Assembly: GCF_014636275.1 (NCBI RefSeq)
Contig: NZ_BMEB01000003.1
Span: forward strand, 186,001-250,000
Source: Cellulomonas carbonis
GTDB taxonomy: Bacteria > Actinomycetota > Actinomycetes > Actinomycetales > Cellulomonadaceae
Reading direction: 5' to 3'
Length of the DNA stretch: 64,000 bases
Below the pieces are notes generated by a model. The model saw only the letters and a program-made list of their open reading frames with translations. It was not told where the DNA came from and ran no database searches. The first letter of the stretch is position 1, and every line of letters begins with the position of its first letter. The position numbers and the translations under genes were made by a program. Below are positions 7,694-19,553 of the stretch, in pieces.

Positions 7694-10402
7694 GTGACCC
7701 AAGCCCTGTACCGCCGCTACCGGCCCGAGACCTTCACGGAGGTCATCGGTCAGGAGCACGTCACCGGACCGCTCATGCAGGCGCTCCGCGCGGGCAAGTA
7801 CACGCACGCCTACCTGTTCTCGGGTCCGCGCGGGTGCGGCAAGACGACGTCGGCGCGCATCCTCGCGCGCTGCCTCAACTGCGCCGAGGGCCCGACGGAC
7901 ACCCCGTGCGGCGTGTGCCCGTCGTGCGTCGAGCTCGCGCGCGGCGGGGCGGGGAGCCTCGACGTCGTCGAGATCGACGCGGCGAGCCACAACGGCGTCG
8001 ACGACGCGCGGGACCTGCGCGAGCGCGCGGCCTTCGCCCCCGCGCGTGACCGCTTCAAGATCTTCATCCTCGACGAGGCCCACATGGTCACGCCGCAGGG
8101 GTTCAACGCGCTGCTCAAGATCGTCGAGGAGCCGCCGCCGCACGTGAAGTTCGTCTTCGCGACGACGGAGCCGGACAAGGTCATCGGCACCATCCGGTCG
8201 CGCACGCACCACTACCCGTTCCGCCTCGTCCCGCCGGACACGCTCCAGCCCTACCTCGAGCAGGTGTGCCAGGCCGAGGGCGTCGCCGTCGGGTCCGGCG
8301 TCCTGCCCCTCGTGGTCCGGGCCGGCGGCGGATCCGTCCGCGACTCGCTCTCGGTGCTCGACCAGCTCGTGGCCGGGGCCGACGAGCGCGGGCTCGACTA
8401 CGAGCGCGCCGTCGCGCTGCTCGGCTACACGCACGCCGCGCTGCTCGACGACGCGGTCGACGCGGTCGCGGCGCGCGACGGGGCGAGCGCGTTCCGCGTG
8501 GTCGACCGGGTCATCTCCTCCGGGCACGAGCCGCGGCGCTTCGTCGAGGACCTCCTGGAGCGCCTCCGCGACCTCATCGTCATCGCCGCCTCGGGCGACG
8601 CGGCCCGCGCCGTGCTGCGGGACCTGCCGACCGACCAGCTCGAGCGGATGGCCGCGCAGGCGTCGACCCTGGGCCCGGCCGAGCTGTCGCGCTCGGCCGA
8701 CCTCGTCAACGAGGCGCTCACCGAGATGACCGGCGCGACGTCGCCCCGGCTGCACCTCGAGCTCCTCGTCGCGCGGCTCCTGCTGCCCGCCGTCGACGAC
8801 GGTGCGCGCGGCCTCGCGCCCCGCGTCGAGCGGCTCGAGCGCGAGATGACCGGAGGGGTGCGTGCGGTCCCGGCGTCGGCCGCGCCCGCCCCGGTGCCCG
8901 ACCCGGTGCCCGTCGCGACCGTCCGACGGGAGCCGGTGGCTGCTGCTCCGGTGGCGGCGCCCGTTCCGGACCCGGAGGTCCCCGCGCGGCCGGCGACGCC
9001 CGCTCCGGTCCCTGTGGCGTCCGGCGACGACGACGGACCCGGTCAGGGCCTCGGTCAGGGGGCCGCGGCCCACGGTCCGGCCGGATCCGCAGACGCGCCG
9101 ACGCGCGTGCCGCAGGCACCGTCGGGACGGGCGGCAGCCGAGCCTGCTGCCGCAGCCGAACCTGCTGCGGCAGTCGCGCCTGCTGCGACCGCCGCACCCG
9201 GTGCTCCCGCCGCGAGCGACGAGCCGCGCGGGCATGCCGCCCAGCCCGCGCCCGCACCCGAAGCCCGGCAGTCCGGCTCCACGCCCGACGCCCGGCAGCC
9301 CCGGTCCGCGCCCGACGACCTCCCGCACAGCCCTGCGGCGACCGGTCCGGCAGGTGGCGTCGACGCCGAGACGGTCCGCCGCCGGTGGGCCGAGGTCCTG
9401 CAGACCCTCAAGGGGCTGCGGATGGCCACCTGGGTCCTCGTGAGCCAGAACGCGCACGTCGCGGGGATCACGGGCGACCGCCTCACCCTCGCCTTCAGCA
9501 CCCCGCAGCTCGCGACGACGTTCCGCAGCGGACCGCACGCCGACAACGTGCGTCGTGCGCTCCACGAGACGCTCGGGCTCGAGGTGCGCGTGGAGACCGC
9601 GCTCGCCGACGAGCCCCCCGCACCTGCCCCGTCGTCGTCCACGCCTGCCGCTGACCGTGGCCCGCGCGCGGTCTCGGCCGCTGAGGCTGCGGCGTCGTGG
9701 GACGTCCCGGTCGCGCGCGTCGCACCCGCCGCCGCACCTGAGGGCGAGCGCCCCGCCGCCTCCGACCGACCGGGACGGGCGGACGCACCGACCGGTCCCG
9801 GCCAGGGGGCGTCGCACGGACGCCCGGGCGCGCCGGACACCACAGGCGGGAACCGGCCTTCGGGTCGGTCGGCCGTCGTGGAGGGCGGTGCCGATCGACC
9901 TGGTGCCGCCGGGCCGTCCCGCCCCGCCGCCGGCACGGGAGACGCGGGCTCCCGCCCCGCCGTCGGCACTGGAGACGCGGGCTCCCGCCCCGCCGTCGGC
10001 ACGGGGGACGCCGGCGCGCGGCCCGCCGCGAACCTCGGCCCCGAGGCGGACGAGCCCCCGCCGCCGTGGGACGTGCCCGGCGAGGAGCCGATCCCGGACG
10101 GTCCCGAGCCGTTCGACGAGTACGCCGCCCCGTCGTCGTCACCCGGCCGAGGGGCGCGGACCGCGGGCGCCGGAGGCGACGCAGGAGCCACGGGCGGCCC
10201 GGGCGGGCCGGCTCAGTCGCCGCGCGCTCGTGCCTTCGCGGCCGCAGCTGCCGCCGGTCCCGCTGCGGGGCCGCGCTACGACGACGGTGAGGACGCCGAC
10301 CCGGACGACCCCGACATCGGCGCGTCCGGCCTCGTGGGAGCCCCGCTCATCGCCCAGATGCTCGGCGGCACGGTCATCGACGAGATCCCGGACGACGTCT
10401 GA
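7694..10402 (+). CDS. dnaX: DNA polymerase III subunit gamma/tau
   Basis: 902 aa. The N-terminal clamp-loader ATPase is complete: LYRRYRPETFTEVIGQEHV, Walker A GPRGCGKTT (about residue 44), a zinc module CLNC...CGVCPSC, Walker B 'FILDEAHMV' and the sensor-1 region 'FATTEPDKVIGTIRSR'. Beyond about residue 390 the protein becomes a long Ala/Pro/Gly-rich tail that includes an 11-aa repeat, with one conserved island (about 560-640, 'RRRWAEVLQTLKGLRMATW'), as in other actinobacterial DnaX. GTG 7694 lies 7 nt after TACCCT, so the mRNA is probably leaderless. No obvious frameshift heptamer for a separate gamma form is seen. It loads the beta clamp at the replication fork. Confidence 0.97.
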   Translation: MTQALYRRYRPETFTEVIGQEHVTGPLMQALRAGKYTHAYLFSGPRGCGKTTSARILARCLNCAEGPTDTPCGVCPSCVELARGGAGSLDVVEIDAASHNGVDDARDLRERAAFAPARDRFKIFILDEAHMVTPQGFNALLKIVEEPPPHVKFVFATTEPDKVIGTIRSRTHHYPFRLVPPDTLQPYLEQVCQAEGVAVGSGVLPLVVRAGGGSVRDSLSVLDQLVAGADERGLDYERAVALLGYTHAALLDDAVDAVAARDGASAFRVVDRVISSGHEPRRFVEDLLERLRDLIVIAASGDAARAVLRDLPTDQLERMAAQASTLGPAELSRSADLVNEALTEMTGATSPRLHLELLVARLLLPAVDDGARGLAPRVERLEREMTGGVRAVPASAAPAPVPDPVPVATVRREPVAAAPVAAPVPDPEVPARPATPAPVPVASGDDDGPGQGLGQGAAAHGPAGSADAPTRVPQAPSGRAAAEPAAAAEPAAAVAPAATAAPGAPAASDEPRGHAAQPAPAPEARQSGSTPDARQPRSAPDDLPHSPAATGPAGGVDAETVRRRWAEVLQTLKGLRMATWVLVSQNAHVAGITGDRLTLAFSTPQLATTFRSGPHADNVRRALHETLGLEVRVETALADEPPAPAPSSSTPAADRGPRAVSAAEAAASWDVPVARVAPAAAPEGERPAASDRPGRADAPTGPGQGASHGRPGAPDTTGGNRPSGRSAVVEGGADRPGAAGPSRPAAGTGDAGSRPAVGTGDAGSRPAVGTGDAGARPAANLGPEADEPPPPWDVPGEEPIPDGPEPFDEYAAPSSSPGRGARTAGAGGDAGATGGPGGPAQSPRARAFAAAAAAGPAAGPRYDDGEDADPDDPDIGASGLVGAPLIAQMLGGTVIDEIPDDV
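9932..10030 (+). repeat. In-frame 33-nt tandem repeat within dnaX
   Basis: Three units (9932-9964, 9965-9997, 9998-10030) encode GTGDAGSRPAV twice and then GTGDAGARPAA. The first two units differ at a single base. The repeat lies in the disordered tail of the tau subunit, so copy number may vary between strains without loss of function. Confidence 0.9.
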
Positions 10403-10406
10403 CGCC

Positions 10407-11021
10407 ATGACGTCCCGCCCACCGGCGACCGCGCCCGAGGTCCGGACGGTCCTCGGGCGTGCCTACGTCGACGACCCGCTGATGGCCTGGGCCTTCCCGG
10501 ACGAGGCGACGCGCCTCGACGCGGTCGCCGCGTGGGTCGGCCTCTTCGCCGAGCGGGCGCTCGAGGCCGGTCACGTCGACGTCGTGCGGCGCGAGGGCGC
10601 CGTCGTCGCCGTGGCCACCTGGCGCCTGCCCGACGACCCGGTCCCGTCAGCGCGGACCCTCCCGTCCGTGCCGGGGCTGCTCACCGCGTTGGTGGGCGCC
10701 GGCCACGCGACGGTGGTCGGCGCCGGGCTCGCGCGCATGCGTCCGCTCGTGCCGAGCCGGCCGCACGCGTACCTCCACATGCTCGCCGTCGACCCGGAGC
10801 ACCGGGGCCGGGGACTCGCACGGGAGGTGCTCGGGCACGGCCTCGTGCGTGCGCGGGAGCGGGGGCTCGGCGTGCACCTGGAGACGACCAACCCCTCGGT
10901 CGTCCCGTTCTACGAGCGGAACGGGTGGTCGGCGTCCGGTCGCGTCCTGCTCGCCGACGGCGGTCCGGAGCTCGTCGCCATGTGGCGTCCGGCCGAGGCG
11001 GGCCTCTCCGGCGCCCGCTGA
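10407..11021 (+). CDS. GNAT-family N-acetyltransferase
   Basis: 204 aa. The acetyl-CoA binding motif A is clear: 'HMLAVDPEHRGRGLAREVL' (R/Q-x-x-G-x-G/A form, RGRGLA), followed by a 'LETTNPSVVPFYERNGW' motif B. The N-terminal part (RTVLGRAYVDDPLMAWAFPD) matches GNAT proteins of the actinobacterial 'xxxDPxxxWxxPD' type. Substrate is unknown. ATG 10407 lies 4 nt after the dnaX stop, so it is probably cotranscribed with dnaX. The next gene is convergent; a short GC hairpin separates them. Confidence 0.85.
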   Translation: MTSRPPATAPEVRTVLGRAYVDDPLMAWAFPDEATRLDAVAAWVGLFAERALEAGHVDVVRREGAVVAVATWRLPDDPVPSARTLPSVPGLLTALVGAGHATVVGAGLARMRPLVPSRPHAYLHMLAVDPEHRGRGLAREVLGHGLVRARERGLGVHLETTNPSVVPFYERNGWSASGRVLLADGGPELVAMWRPAEAGLSGAR

Positions 11022-11060
11022 GGCCGGTCGCGCCGGTCCCGGCACGGCTGAGGGCCCGGT

Positions 11061-11079
11061 CCTGCCGGTCCCCGGCAGG
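11061..11079. terminator. Possible GC hairpin between convergent genes
   Basis: CCTGCCGG-TCC-CCGGCAGG forms a perfect 8-bp stem with a 3-nt loop between the acetyltransferase and the FGGY kinase, which converge. No U-tract follows. Terminator function is a guess. Confidence 0.35.
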
Positions 11080-11093
11080 CAAGGAGATCGCGG

Positions 11094-12572
11094 TCAGGCG
11101 AGCAGGACCTCGTCGTAGACACGGGCGAACTGCCGGCGGCGCTCGCGGTAGTGGTCGGCGTGCGCGGGAGCCGGCTCGTACGTCCGGCCTGTCACGCGGG
11201 GCGCCCGCGCGACGTCCGGCGCGAGCACGTCCAGGGCGAGCAGGGCGGTCCCGCGTGCCGTCGACCGCTTGCGGGTCACGTGGGTCACCGGGCGCCCGAG
11301 CACGTCCGCGAGCACCTGCAGCCACTGCGGGTGGTCGTTGGTCACCCGCCCGGACGCGGCGACCTCGACCACGTCGGGTGCCGCGGGGCCGAGCTCGTCG
11401 GCGACGCGGGCGTACGTCATCGCGACGCCCTCGACGATCCCGCGGAAGACGGAGTCCGCATCGGTCGCCGCCGAGAGCCCCGTCATCACGGCGCGCGCGT
11501 CGCTCACCCACCCGGGTGCCCGCTCACCCGTCAGGTACGGCAGGACCAGCGGGGTCGCCGTCGTCGGCGGTGCGGCGAGCACCGCGCGCAGGTCCGGTCC
11601 CAAACGCAGGGTGCTCTCGGCCCAGCTCACCGCCCTGCCCACGTCGTTGAGGGCCCCGCCCAGCAGCGTCCGCCGCGCGTCGACGCGGTAGCTCCACAGC
11701 CCGAACGGCAGCGGGTCGGCCGGGCCGTCGAGGAGGACGCGCAGCGCCCCGCTCGTCGCCGTCGCGGCGGCCAGGACCGTCGCGTCGGTGGCGCCGGCCC
11801 CCACGTTGCTCGCGAAGCCGTCCGTCACGACCGGGAACCACGCGGCGCCCCGCAGCGCCGGCCACCGTGACGGCACCTCGGGGTGCGCGGGTGCGGACGG
11901 GTCGAGCCCCGCGGAGATCCGGTCCGCGGCGACCCCGGCGGCGTCGAGCAGCTCCGGGTCGAGCACGCCCGTCCGGCGGTCGAGCAGGCCCGTCCAGGCC
12001 GCGGTGGACGTGCCGCACAGCGGCTCGCCGACCAGCCGGTTCAGGACGTGCTCACCGAGGGACCAGAACGCCGCCGCGTCGTCGACGGCGCGGGGTCGCG
12101 TCGCCCGCAGCCAGCGCAGACGCGGTGCGTGGTAGCTCGTGTGGATCCGGGTGCCGGTCCGCTGGTGCAGCGCGCGCTCGTCGAGCTCGGCCCGCAGCGC
12201 GACGACCTCACCCGCGGAGCGCGAGTCGGCGTAGGTGAAGCACGGCGTCAGCGCGCCCCCGCCCGCGTCGACGGCGACGAGCGACGACGCGAACGTGTCC
12301 ATCGCGACCCCGGCCACGCGGCCGACGGGGACGCCCGTCGTCACCGCGTCCAGGATCGCGGCGATCTCGTCCGCGACCTGGTCCGGGCCGATGACCGACG
12401 TGCCGTCGGCGGCGACGGTGAACGCGTGCGGGACCTTGTGCTGGTGTCCCCTCACCGGGCGTCCCGTCGCGTCGTACAGCCCGCCCCGGCTCGCGGTGGA
12501 CCCCACGTCGAGCGCGACGACGAGCGGGTCCTGCGCGAGCTCCAGAGCGACGTCGTCGCCGGTCCTGGCCAT
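11094..12572 (-). CDS. FGGY-family carbohydrate kinase (gluconokinase/xylulokinase-like)
   Basis: 492 aa, the usual FGGY length. The first ATPase lobe begins '[21 protein letters not shown]' (phosphate-1 motif). The second lobe includes '[16 protein letters not shown]', '[14 protein letters not shown]' and '[21 protein letters not shown]', the adenosine region and the conserved hinge. The family phosphorylates sugars or polyols; the short spacing and lack of a permease nearby do not fix the substrate. Resemblance to the gluconokinase branch is an impression only. ATG 12572 is preceded by GGAGGA at a good distance. It is divergent from recR with 219 nt between the start codons. Confidence 0.82.
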   Translation of the reverse strand: MARTGDDVALELAQDPLVVALDVGSTASRGGLYDATGRPVRGHQHKVPHAFTVAADGTSVIGPDQVADEIAAILDAVTTGVPVGRVAGVAMDTFASSLVAVDAGGGALTPCFTYADSRSAGEVVALRAELDERALHQRTGTRIHTSYHAPRLRWLRATRPRAVDDAAAFWSLGEHVLNRLVGEPLCGTSTAAWTGLLDRRTGVLDPELLDAAGVAADRISAGLDPSAPAHPEVPSRWPALRGAAWFPVVTDGFASNVGAGATDATVLAAATATSGALRVLLDGPADPLPFGLWSYRVDARRTLLGGALNDVGRAVSWAESTLRLGPDLRAVLAAPPTTATPLVLPYLTGERAPGWVSDARAVMTGLSAATDADSVFRGIVEGVAMTYARVADELGPAAPDVVEVAASGRVTNDHPQWLQVLADVLGRPVTHVTRKRSTARGTALLALDVLAPDVARAPRVTGRTYEPAPAHADHYRERRRQFARVYDEVLLA

Positions 12573-12779
12573 GGGCGCTCCTCCCGCAGGGTCCGCGACG
12601 ACGGTATCGAGGACGCGCTGAGGGCGCCGGTCGGGCCGGCCTCGCGTCGCGGTGGGCCCGCTCGGTCGGGCTCGTCCCGCGGCCGCCGTGGTGGTCCCGG
12701 TTCTGACGCCACCGTCCGAGGACCACCGCGGGCCCGCGGCCCCGGCCGGTCGCGGCACGCCGCGGAGCTCGCTGACGAC

Positions 12780-12785
12780 TACCCT
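12780..12785 (+). promoter_or_regulatory. -10 element of the leaderless recR transcript
   Basis: TACCCT ends 6 nt before GTG 12792. The rest of the 219-nt gap between the FGGY kinase and recR shows no gene; it is GC-rich and without obvious repeats. Confidence 0.5.
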
Positions 12786-12791
12786 GGTCGG

Positions 12792-13391
12792 GTGTACGAG
12801 GGCGCGGTCCAGGACCTGATCGACGAGCTCGGGCGACTGCCCGGCGTCGGTCCCAAGAGCGCGCAGCGGATCGCCTTCCACCTCCTCGCGGCGGATCCGG
12901 CCGACGTGCGCCGCCTCGTCGACGCGCTGACCGAGGTCAAGGCCCGGGTGCAGTTCTGCAGCGTCTGCGGCAACGTCGCGCAGGAGGAGCTCTGCCGGGT
13001 CTGCCGGGATCCGCGCCGGTCGCCGTCGGTGATCTGCGTCGTCGAGGAGCCCAAGGACGTCGTCGCGATCGAGCGCACTCGCGAGTTCCGCGGGAAGTAC
13101 CACGTGCTCGGCGGCGCCATCAACCCGATCGACAACGTCGGCCCGGACGACCTGCGCATCAAGGAGCTCATGAGCCGCCTCGCCGACGGGCAGGTCACCG
13201 AGGTCATCCTCGCGACCGACCCGAACGTCGAGGGCGAGGCGACCTCGACCTACCTCGCGCGCCTGCTGGTCCCGATGGGCCTGCGCGTCACACGACTCGC
13301 GTCCGGGCTGCCGGTCGGGGGGGACCTGGAGTACGCCGATGAGGTCACGCTCGGGCGGGCCTTCGAAGGACGGAGGCAGATCAGTGCCTGA
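12792..13391 (+). CDS. recR: Recombination mediator RecR
   Basis: 199 aa, the standard RecR length. The helix-hairpin-helix [17 protein letters not shown], the zinc finger CSVCGN...CRVCRDP (four cysteines) and the TOPRIM domain ('[16 protein letters not shown]' to '[20 protein letters not shown]') appear in order. RecR acts with RecO in loading RecA onto SSB-coated DNA. GTG 12792 lies 6 nt after TACCCT, indicating a leaderless start. The following DUF5063 gene overlaps the 3' end by 8 nt, giving translational coupling. In many actinobacteria recR is near dnaX, as here. Confidence 0.97.
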   Translation: MYEGAVQDLIDELGRLPGVGPKSAQRIAFHLLAADPADVRRLVDALTEVKARVQFCSVCGNVAQEELCRVCRDPRRSPSVICVVEEPKDVVAIERTREFRGKYHVLGGAINPIDNVGPDDLRIKELMSRLADGQVTEVILATDPNVEGEATSTYLARLLVPMGLRVTRLASGLPVGGDLEYADEVTLGRAFEGRRQISA

Positions 13392-13986
13392 CAACCCCGA
13401 CCCGTCGCTCGCCGTGAGCGCGGAGGCGGCCACACCGGCCGACCTGGTCGACGTCGCCCGCTCCGTGTCCGACGAGGCCCGCCGCTTCGTCACGACGGTG
13501 ACCGAGGTCGCCGCGAACACGCTGCCCGAGGTCGCGATCCCGCTCCTGCTGCTCGCCGTCTCGGACGTGCTCGCCGCGGGCGCACGCCTCGGCGCGATGA
13601 CCGACGTCGTCCCGCCCGACCGCTTCGAGCCCGACGTCGGCCCCGACGCGGACCTCGACCCGCTGCGCGCCGCGCTCGAGAACGTGCTCGAGGGCATCGA
13701 CGACTACGTCGAGGTCGACGACCCGCTGCTCGGCGAGCAGCTCGTCTCGTCGTCGGTGTCGGGCGACCTCGTGCTCGTCGCGGGCGCGCTCGTCCAGGGG
13801 CAGCGGCACTTCGACAACGGCCAGGTGCTCGAGGCCCTGTGGTGGTGGCAGTACTCGTACCTCGCCAACTGGGGTGAGCGCGCGTCCGCCGTCCTCCGGG
13901 TCCTCCAGACGATCCTCGCCCACCTGCGTCTGGACGTCGACGACGACGTCGCGGCCGAGGCGGAGTTCCAGGCCCTCCACCCCTAG
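13384..13986 (+). CDS. DUF5063 domain-containing protein
   Basis: 200 aa. The core '[37 protein letters not shown]' and '[28 protein letters not shown]' match the DUF5063 family found next to recR in many actinobacteria. No catalytic motif is recognisable; the protein is acidic and mainly helical. GTG 13384 is chosen because GGAGG lies about 8 nt upstream and the gene overlaps the recR stop by 8 nt, implying coupled translation. The conserved linkage suggests a role connected with recombination or aspartate-family genes but nothing in the sequence shows which. Confidence 0.85.
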   Translation: MPDNPDPSLAVSAEAATPADLVDVARSVSDEARRFVTTVTEVAANTLPEVAIPLLLLAVSDVLAAGARLGAMTDVVPPDRFEPDVGPDADLDPLRAALENVLEGIDDYVEVDDPLLGEQLVSSSVSGDLVLVAGALVQGQRHFDNGQVLEALWWWQYSYLANWGERASAVLRVLQTILAHLRLDVDDDVAAEAEFQALHP

Positions 13987-13994
13987 ATGGCGTC

Positions 13995-14777
13995 GTGATC
14001 AGCGGCGGCCTGGAGATCGCCGCGGGAACGGTCGCGCTCCTCGTGCTCGCCGGGTTCCTCGCCGGGTGGGTGGACGCCGTCGTCGGCGGTGGCGGGCTCG
14101 TCCAGCTCCCCGCGCTGCTGCTCGTGCCCGGCATCAGCCCCGTCCAGGCGCTCGCGACCAACAAGCTCGCGGGGATCATGGGCACGAGCGTCAGCGCCGC
14201 GACGTTCTACCGCCGCATCCAGCCGGACATGCGGACCGCGACCCCCATGGCGCTCGCCGCGCTCGTGGGCGCCGCAGGCGGTGCGTCGCTCGCGGTGCTG
14301 CTGCCCGAGTCCGTCATCGAGCCGATCATCCTCGGCGCGCTCGTGCTCGTCGCGGCGTACACCGTCGCGCGGCCGCGGGTGGGGCGTGCGACCGAGCTGC
14401 GCTGGACCGGACGCCGGCACGTCGTCGTCGCGTCGGTGCTGGGCGCGGGCATCGGCACCTACGACGGGCTCGTCGGGCCCGGGACCGGGACGTTCCTCGT
14501 GATCGGCCTGGTCGGCCTGCTCGGCTACGCGTTCCTCGAGGCGTCGGCCAAGGCGAAGATCGTCAACGCCGCGACGAACCTCGGCGCGCTGGTCGTGTTC
14601 TCGCTCCAGGGCGCGCCGCTGTGGGGGCTCGGACTCGCCGTCGGCGTCGCGAACATCGCGGGCGCCTACCTCGGCGCCCGCATGGCGATCGCCCGCGGCA
14701 GCCGATTCGTCCGCGTCGTCTTCCTGGTCGTCGTCGGCGCGCTCATCGTCCGGCTGGGGTGGGACGTCCTGGCCTGA
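13995..14777 (+). CDS. TSUP/TauE-SafE family sulfite or anion exporter
   Basis: 260 aa with about eight hydrophobic segments. The TauE/SafE pattern is visible in both halves: 'GFLAGWVDAVVGGGGLVQLPALL' and 'GAGIGTYDGLVGPGTGTFLVI', each ending in a Gly-rich turn, with 'ATNKLAGIMGTSVSA' and 'AKIVNAATNLGALVVF' as the paired N/K-x-A motifs. Members move sulfite, sulfoacetate or related anions; the substrate is not evident. GTG 13995 is 8 nt after the DUF5063 stop, so it may belong to the recR operon. The ABC permease gene is convergent 21 nt downstream. Confidence 0.88.
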   Translation: MISGGLEIAAGTVALLVLAGFLAGWVDAVVGGGGLVQLPALLLVPGISPVQALATNKLAGIMGTSVSAATFYRRIQPDMRTATPMALAALVGAAGGASLAVLLPESVIEPIILGALVLVAAYTVARPRVGRATELRWTGRRHVVVASVLGAGIGTYDGLVGPGTGTFLVIGLVGLLGYAFLEASAKAKIVNAATNLGALVVFSLQGAPLWGLGLAVGVANIAGAYLGARMAIARGSRFVRVVFLVVVGALIVRLGWDVLA

Positions 14778-14798
14778 CCGGCGCCGCGCCGCCGGCCG

Positions 14799-15959
14799 TC
14801 ACGCCACGCGCATCCCGCGCGGGAGCGTCGCCTGGGGGATCGTCAGCCGGCGGACCGCGACGACGACGCCGCCTGCACCGAGCAGCACGAGCGTCGCGAG
14901 GCCCCACGGCCAGACCGCGCCCGAGGACTCGACGCGCTCCATCTGCTCGGCCTGCCGCTCCTCCCAGTCGCCCGCGTTCCAGCACTCCTCGAGCGGCTCC
15001 TGCACGCCGACGCGCGCGCTGCGCACGCCGTACCGGATGAGCGTCATGGGGTCGCTCGCCGTCTGGATGTCGCCGCCGGGCAGCGCGTCGGCCACGACGA
15101 CGAACGGGTTCGGCGCGAGCAGCCACCACGTGCGCTCGGTGTGGGCGACGTACCGCTCCTGCGTCACGAGCTCGCACTCGACGTCGCCGATCGGGTTGCC
15201 GAAGTCGTCGAACTGCAGGTCGGAGCTCCACGGCAGCTGGTTGACCTGGACCTCCTCGTCGCCCGAGACGAGGAACATCGAGAGCCCGAAGACGACGAGC
15301 GTCACGACGCACAGGCCCGCCACGGTCACGTAGGTGAGGACCGCCGACCCGGCGCCGCGGTTCACGAGGGCGGAGAAGCCCAGGCCCACCGCGCAGACCA
15401 CCGCCAGCACCACGGCCAGGAGGAGCAGCGTCGTGAGCAGCCCGACGACGGGGGTGCCGCCCGCCGCGAACGCCCACACGACGAAGGGCACCGACACCGC
15501 GAGGAACGCGAGCGACGCGACCCACGCAGCGAGCAGCTTGCCGAGCACGATCTCGGCCGGGCTCAGGAGCGTGACCTGGAGCGTCGCGAGGGTGCCCGCC
15601 GCGCGGTCGCCGTTGATCGACGTCGCGGACAGGGTCGGGGACACGAGCAGCCCGAGGAACAGGACGAAGAACACGATGAAGCCGAACATCGTGCGCCCGA
15701 CGCTCACGCCGTCGTCGGACATGGTCGCGGAGGCGCTCGACGACGCGAGGAAGGTCAGCGTGGTCACCGCGCCGACGACGACCGCGAAGACGACCAGCGC
15801 GACGACCCACCGCGTCGACCGCACGCGCTGACGCAGCTCGAGGGTCGCGACGGTCCGCACGCCCGCCCACGTGAGGCTCCACGCGCCGGTCGAACGGTCG
15901 GGCCGCCCGGCCGCGTCGTCGGGCGCGGCGGCCGGCGGGGTCTGCAGGTCGGCGCTCAT
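14799..15959 (-). CDS. ABC-2 type transporter permease
   Basis: 386 aa. Six hydrophobic segments are visible: one at about residues 53-72, a cluster of four between about 100 and 235, and one near the C-terminus, with a large extracytoplasmic loop between the fifth and sixth (DLQFDDFGNPIGDVECELVT ... ESSGAVWPWG). 'ERT.APNPFVVVADALPGG' is typical of Gram-positive ABC-2 permeases of the gliding/antibiotic-resistance type. It should pair with the ATPase encoded just upstream, whose stop overlaps this start as ATGA (15956-15959). Export of a lipid, peptide or drug is likely but the cargo is not predictable. Confidence 0.88.
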   Translation of the reverse strand: MSADLQTPPAAAPDDAAGRPDRSTGAWSLTWAGVRTVATLELRQRVRSTRWVVALVVFAVVVGAVTTLTFLASSSASATMSDDGVSVGRTMFGFIVFFVLFLGLLVSPTLSATSINGDRAAGTLATLQVTLLSPAEIVLGKLLAAWVASLAFLAVSVPFVVWAFAAGGTPVVGLLTTLLLLAVVLAVVCAVGLGFSALVNRGAGSAVLTYVTVAGLCVVTLVVFGLSMFLVSGDEEVQVNQLPWSSDLQFDDFGNPIGDVECELVTQERYVAHTERTWWLLAPNPFVVVADALPGGDIQTASDPMTLIRYGVRSARVGVQEPLEECWNAGDWEERQAEQMERVESSGAVWPWGLATLVLLGAGGVVVAVRRLTIPQATLPRGMRVA

Positions 15960-16921
15960 CGACGCTCCTCCTCGAGGGCCAGGTACGTGGACTCCAGCGC
16001 GCCTGCGGCGGGCGCGAGGGACGTCACGGGGACGCCCGCGCCGACGGCCGTCCGCAGCAGCGCCGCGGCGGCCTCCTCGCCGTCGAGCTCGACGAGCACC
16101 CCGCCCGGGACGTCGGCGGGTGGCGCGAAGGTGTCCTCCGGGGTCCAGGGCACTCCGGCTGCGTCGAGCCACGCGGCGAGCCCGGACTGCGACAGGGCCC
16201 GCAGCCGCCAGGGCCGCCGCGTCGCGGTCGCCTCCTCCACGGTCTGCCGCGCCACGGTGCGACCGCCCGAGACGAACACGGCGTCGTCGGCCATCTCGTC
16301 GAGCTCGGTCAGGACGTGGCTCGAGACGAGGACCGTGCGGCCCTGAGCGGCGAGCCCGCGCAGCAGGACCCGGAGGTCGACCCGCGACCGTGGGTCGAGG
16401 CCCGACGCGGGCTCGTCGAGCAGGAGCACCTGGGGGTCGTGCACGAGCGCCCGCGCGAGGCCGAGGCGCTGCTTCTGCCCGCGCGAGAGCACGTGCGCGG
16501 GGCGGTCGGCGAGGTCGGCCAGGTGGACCGTCTCGAGCAGCTCGGCGACGCGCGTCGTGGCGACCTCGGCGGGGACGCGGTACGCGGCCGCGAACGTCAG
16601 CAGGATCTCGCGCGCCGTGAGCGAGTCCCACGTGCCGAAGGCGTCCGGCATCCACCCCGTCACGGCGCGGGCGCCGAGCCCGTCGACCGTCGGGTCGACC
16701 CCCGCGACCGTGATGGTCCCGGCGTCGGGCCGGAGCAGGCCCGCGAGCATGAGCAGCAGCGTCGTCTTGCCCGACCCGTTCGGGCCGACGAGCGCCGTCA
16801 CGGCGCCGGGGTGCGCGACGAGGTCCATGCCGTCGACGGCGCGCACCGGACCGAAGTGCCGCCGCACGTCCTGGGTGACGATGCCGCCGGGACCCGGCCG
16901 CGCCGGGGTGGGGGTGCTCAT
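15956..16921 (-). CDS. ABC transporter ATP-binding protein
   Basis: 321 aa. Walker A GPNGSGKTTLL, the Q-loop area 'GWMPDAFGTWDSLTAREIL', signature 'LSRGQKQRLGLARAL', Walker B 'VLLLDEPASGLDP' and H-loop 'VSSHVLTEL' are all intact; a C-terminal 100-residue extension follows. It energises the permease encoded next, with which it shares a 4-nt overlap. ATG 16921 is selected over longer reading frames because TACGCT lies 7 nt upstream and no SD is present (leaderless). The divergent neighbour is lysC. Confidence 0.93.
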   Translation of the reverse strand: MSTPTPARPGPGGIVTQDVRRHFGPVRAVDGMDLVAHPGAVTALVGPNGSGKTTLLLMLAGLLRPDAGTITVAGVDPTVDGLGARAVTGWMPDAFGTWDSLTAREILLTFAAAYRVPAEVATTRVAELLETVHLADLADRPAHVLSRGQKQRLGLARALVHDPQVLLLDEPASGLDPRSRVDLRVLLRGLAAQGRTVLVSSHVLTELDEMADDAVFVSGGRTVARQTVEEATATRRPWRLRALSQSGLAAWLDAAGVPWTPEDTFAPPADVPGGVLVELDGEEAAAALLRTAVGAGVPVTSLAPAAGALESTYLALEEERR

Positions 16922-17046
16922 GGCCGCGAGCGTAGGCGCGGGGTGCGACGCTCCGGGTCCCCCTGAGGGCTGACCTGTGGACGGGACTCGTCCTCCCGCC
17001 GCGATCCGGATCCCGGACACCCACCTGTCCACGCGCTGGACCGGCC

Positions 17047-17052
17047 TATCCT
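17047..17052 (+). promoter_or_regulatory. -10 element of the lysC-asd operon
   Basis: TATCCT lies 36 nt before the lysC GTG, leaving a short leader that carries GGAG about 8 nt before the start. The 167-nt gap to the divergent ABC gene holds no other gene. Confidence 0.5.
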
Positions 17053-17088
17053 CGCGGCATCCATCCGAACGACCACCGGAGCGTCGCC

Positions 17089-19421
<2,333 letters not shown>

Positions 19422-19466
19422 CACACCGGCGCGAGCCCCCGGACACGCCGCGCACGAGCCCCGCAG

Positions 19467-19500
19467 CGAGGCCCGGACCCCCACGGGGGTCCGGGCCTCG
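19467..19500 (+). terminator. Terminator of the lysC-asd operon
   Basis: CGAGGCCCGGACCCCC and GGGGGTCCGGGCCTCG form a 15-16-bp perfect stem around an AC-centred loop, 45 nt after the asd stop. There is no U-tract, as is usual for actinobacterial hairpin terminators. Confidence 0.8.
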
Positions 19501-19553
19501 GTCGTCCCCGGGCCCGCTCGTCCGGGCGACCCTTGTGGCGCGCCCCGCTCCTG

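Noticed and set aside
14778..14798. Terminator between TauE and the ABC permease
   Set aside because: Only a 21-nt GC stretch with no stable stem beyond 4-5 bp.
17053..17088. Lysine riboswitch upstream of lysC
   Set aside because: The leader is only about 30 nt after the -10 box, too short for an aptamer.
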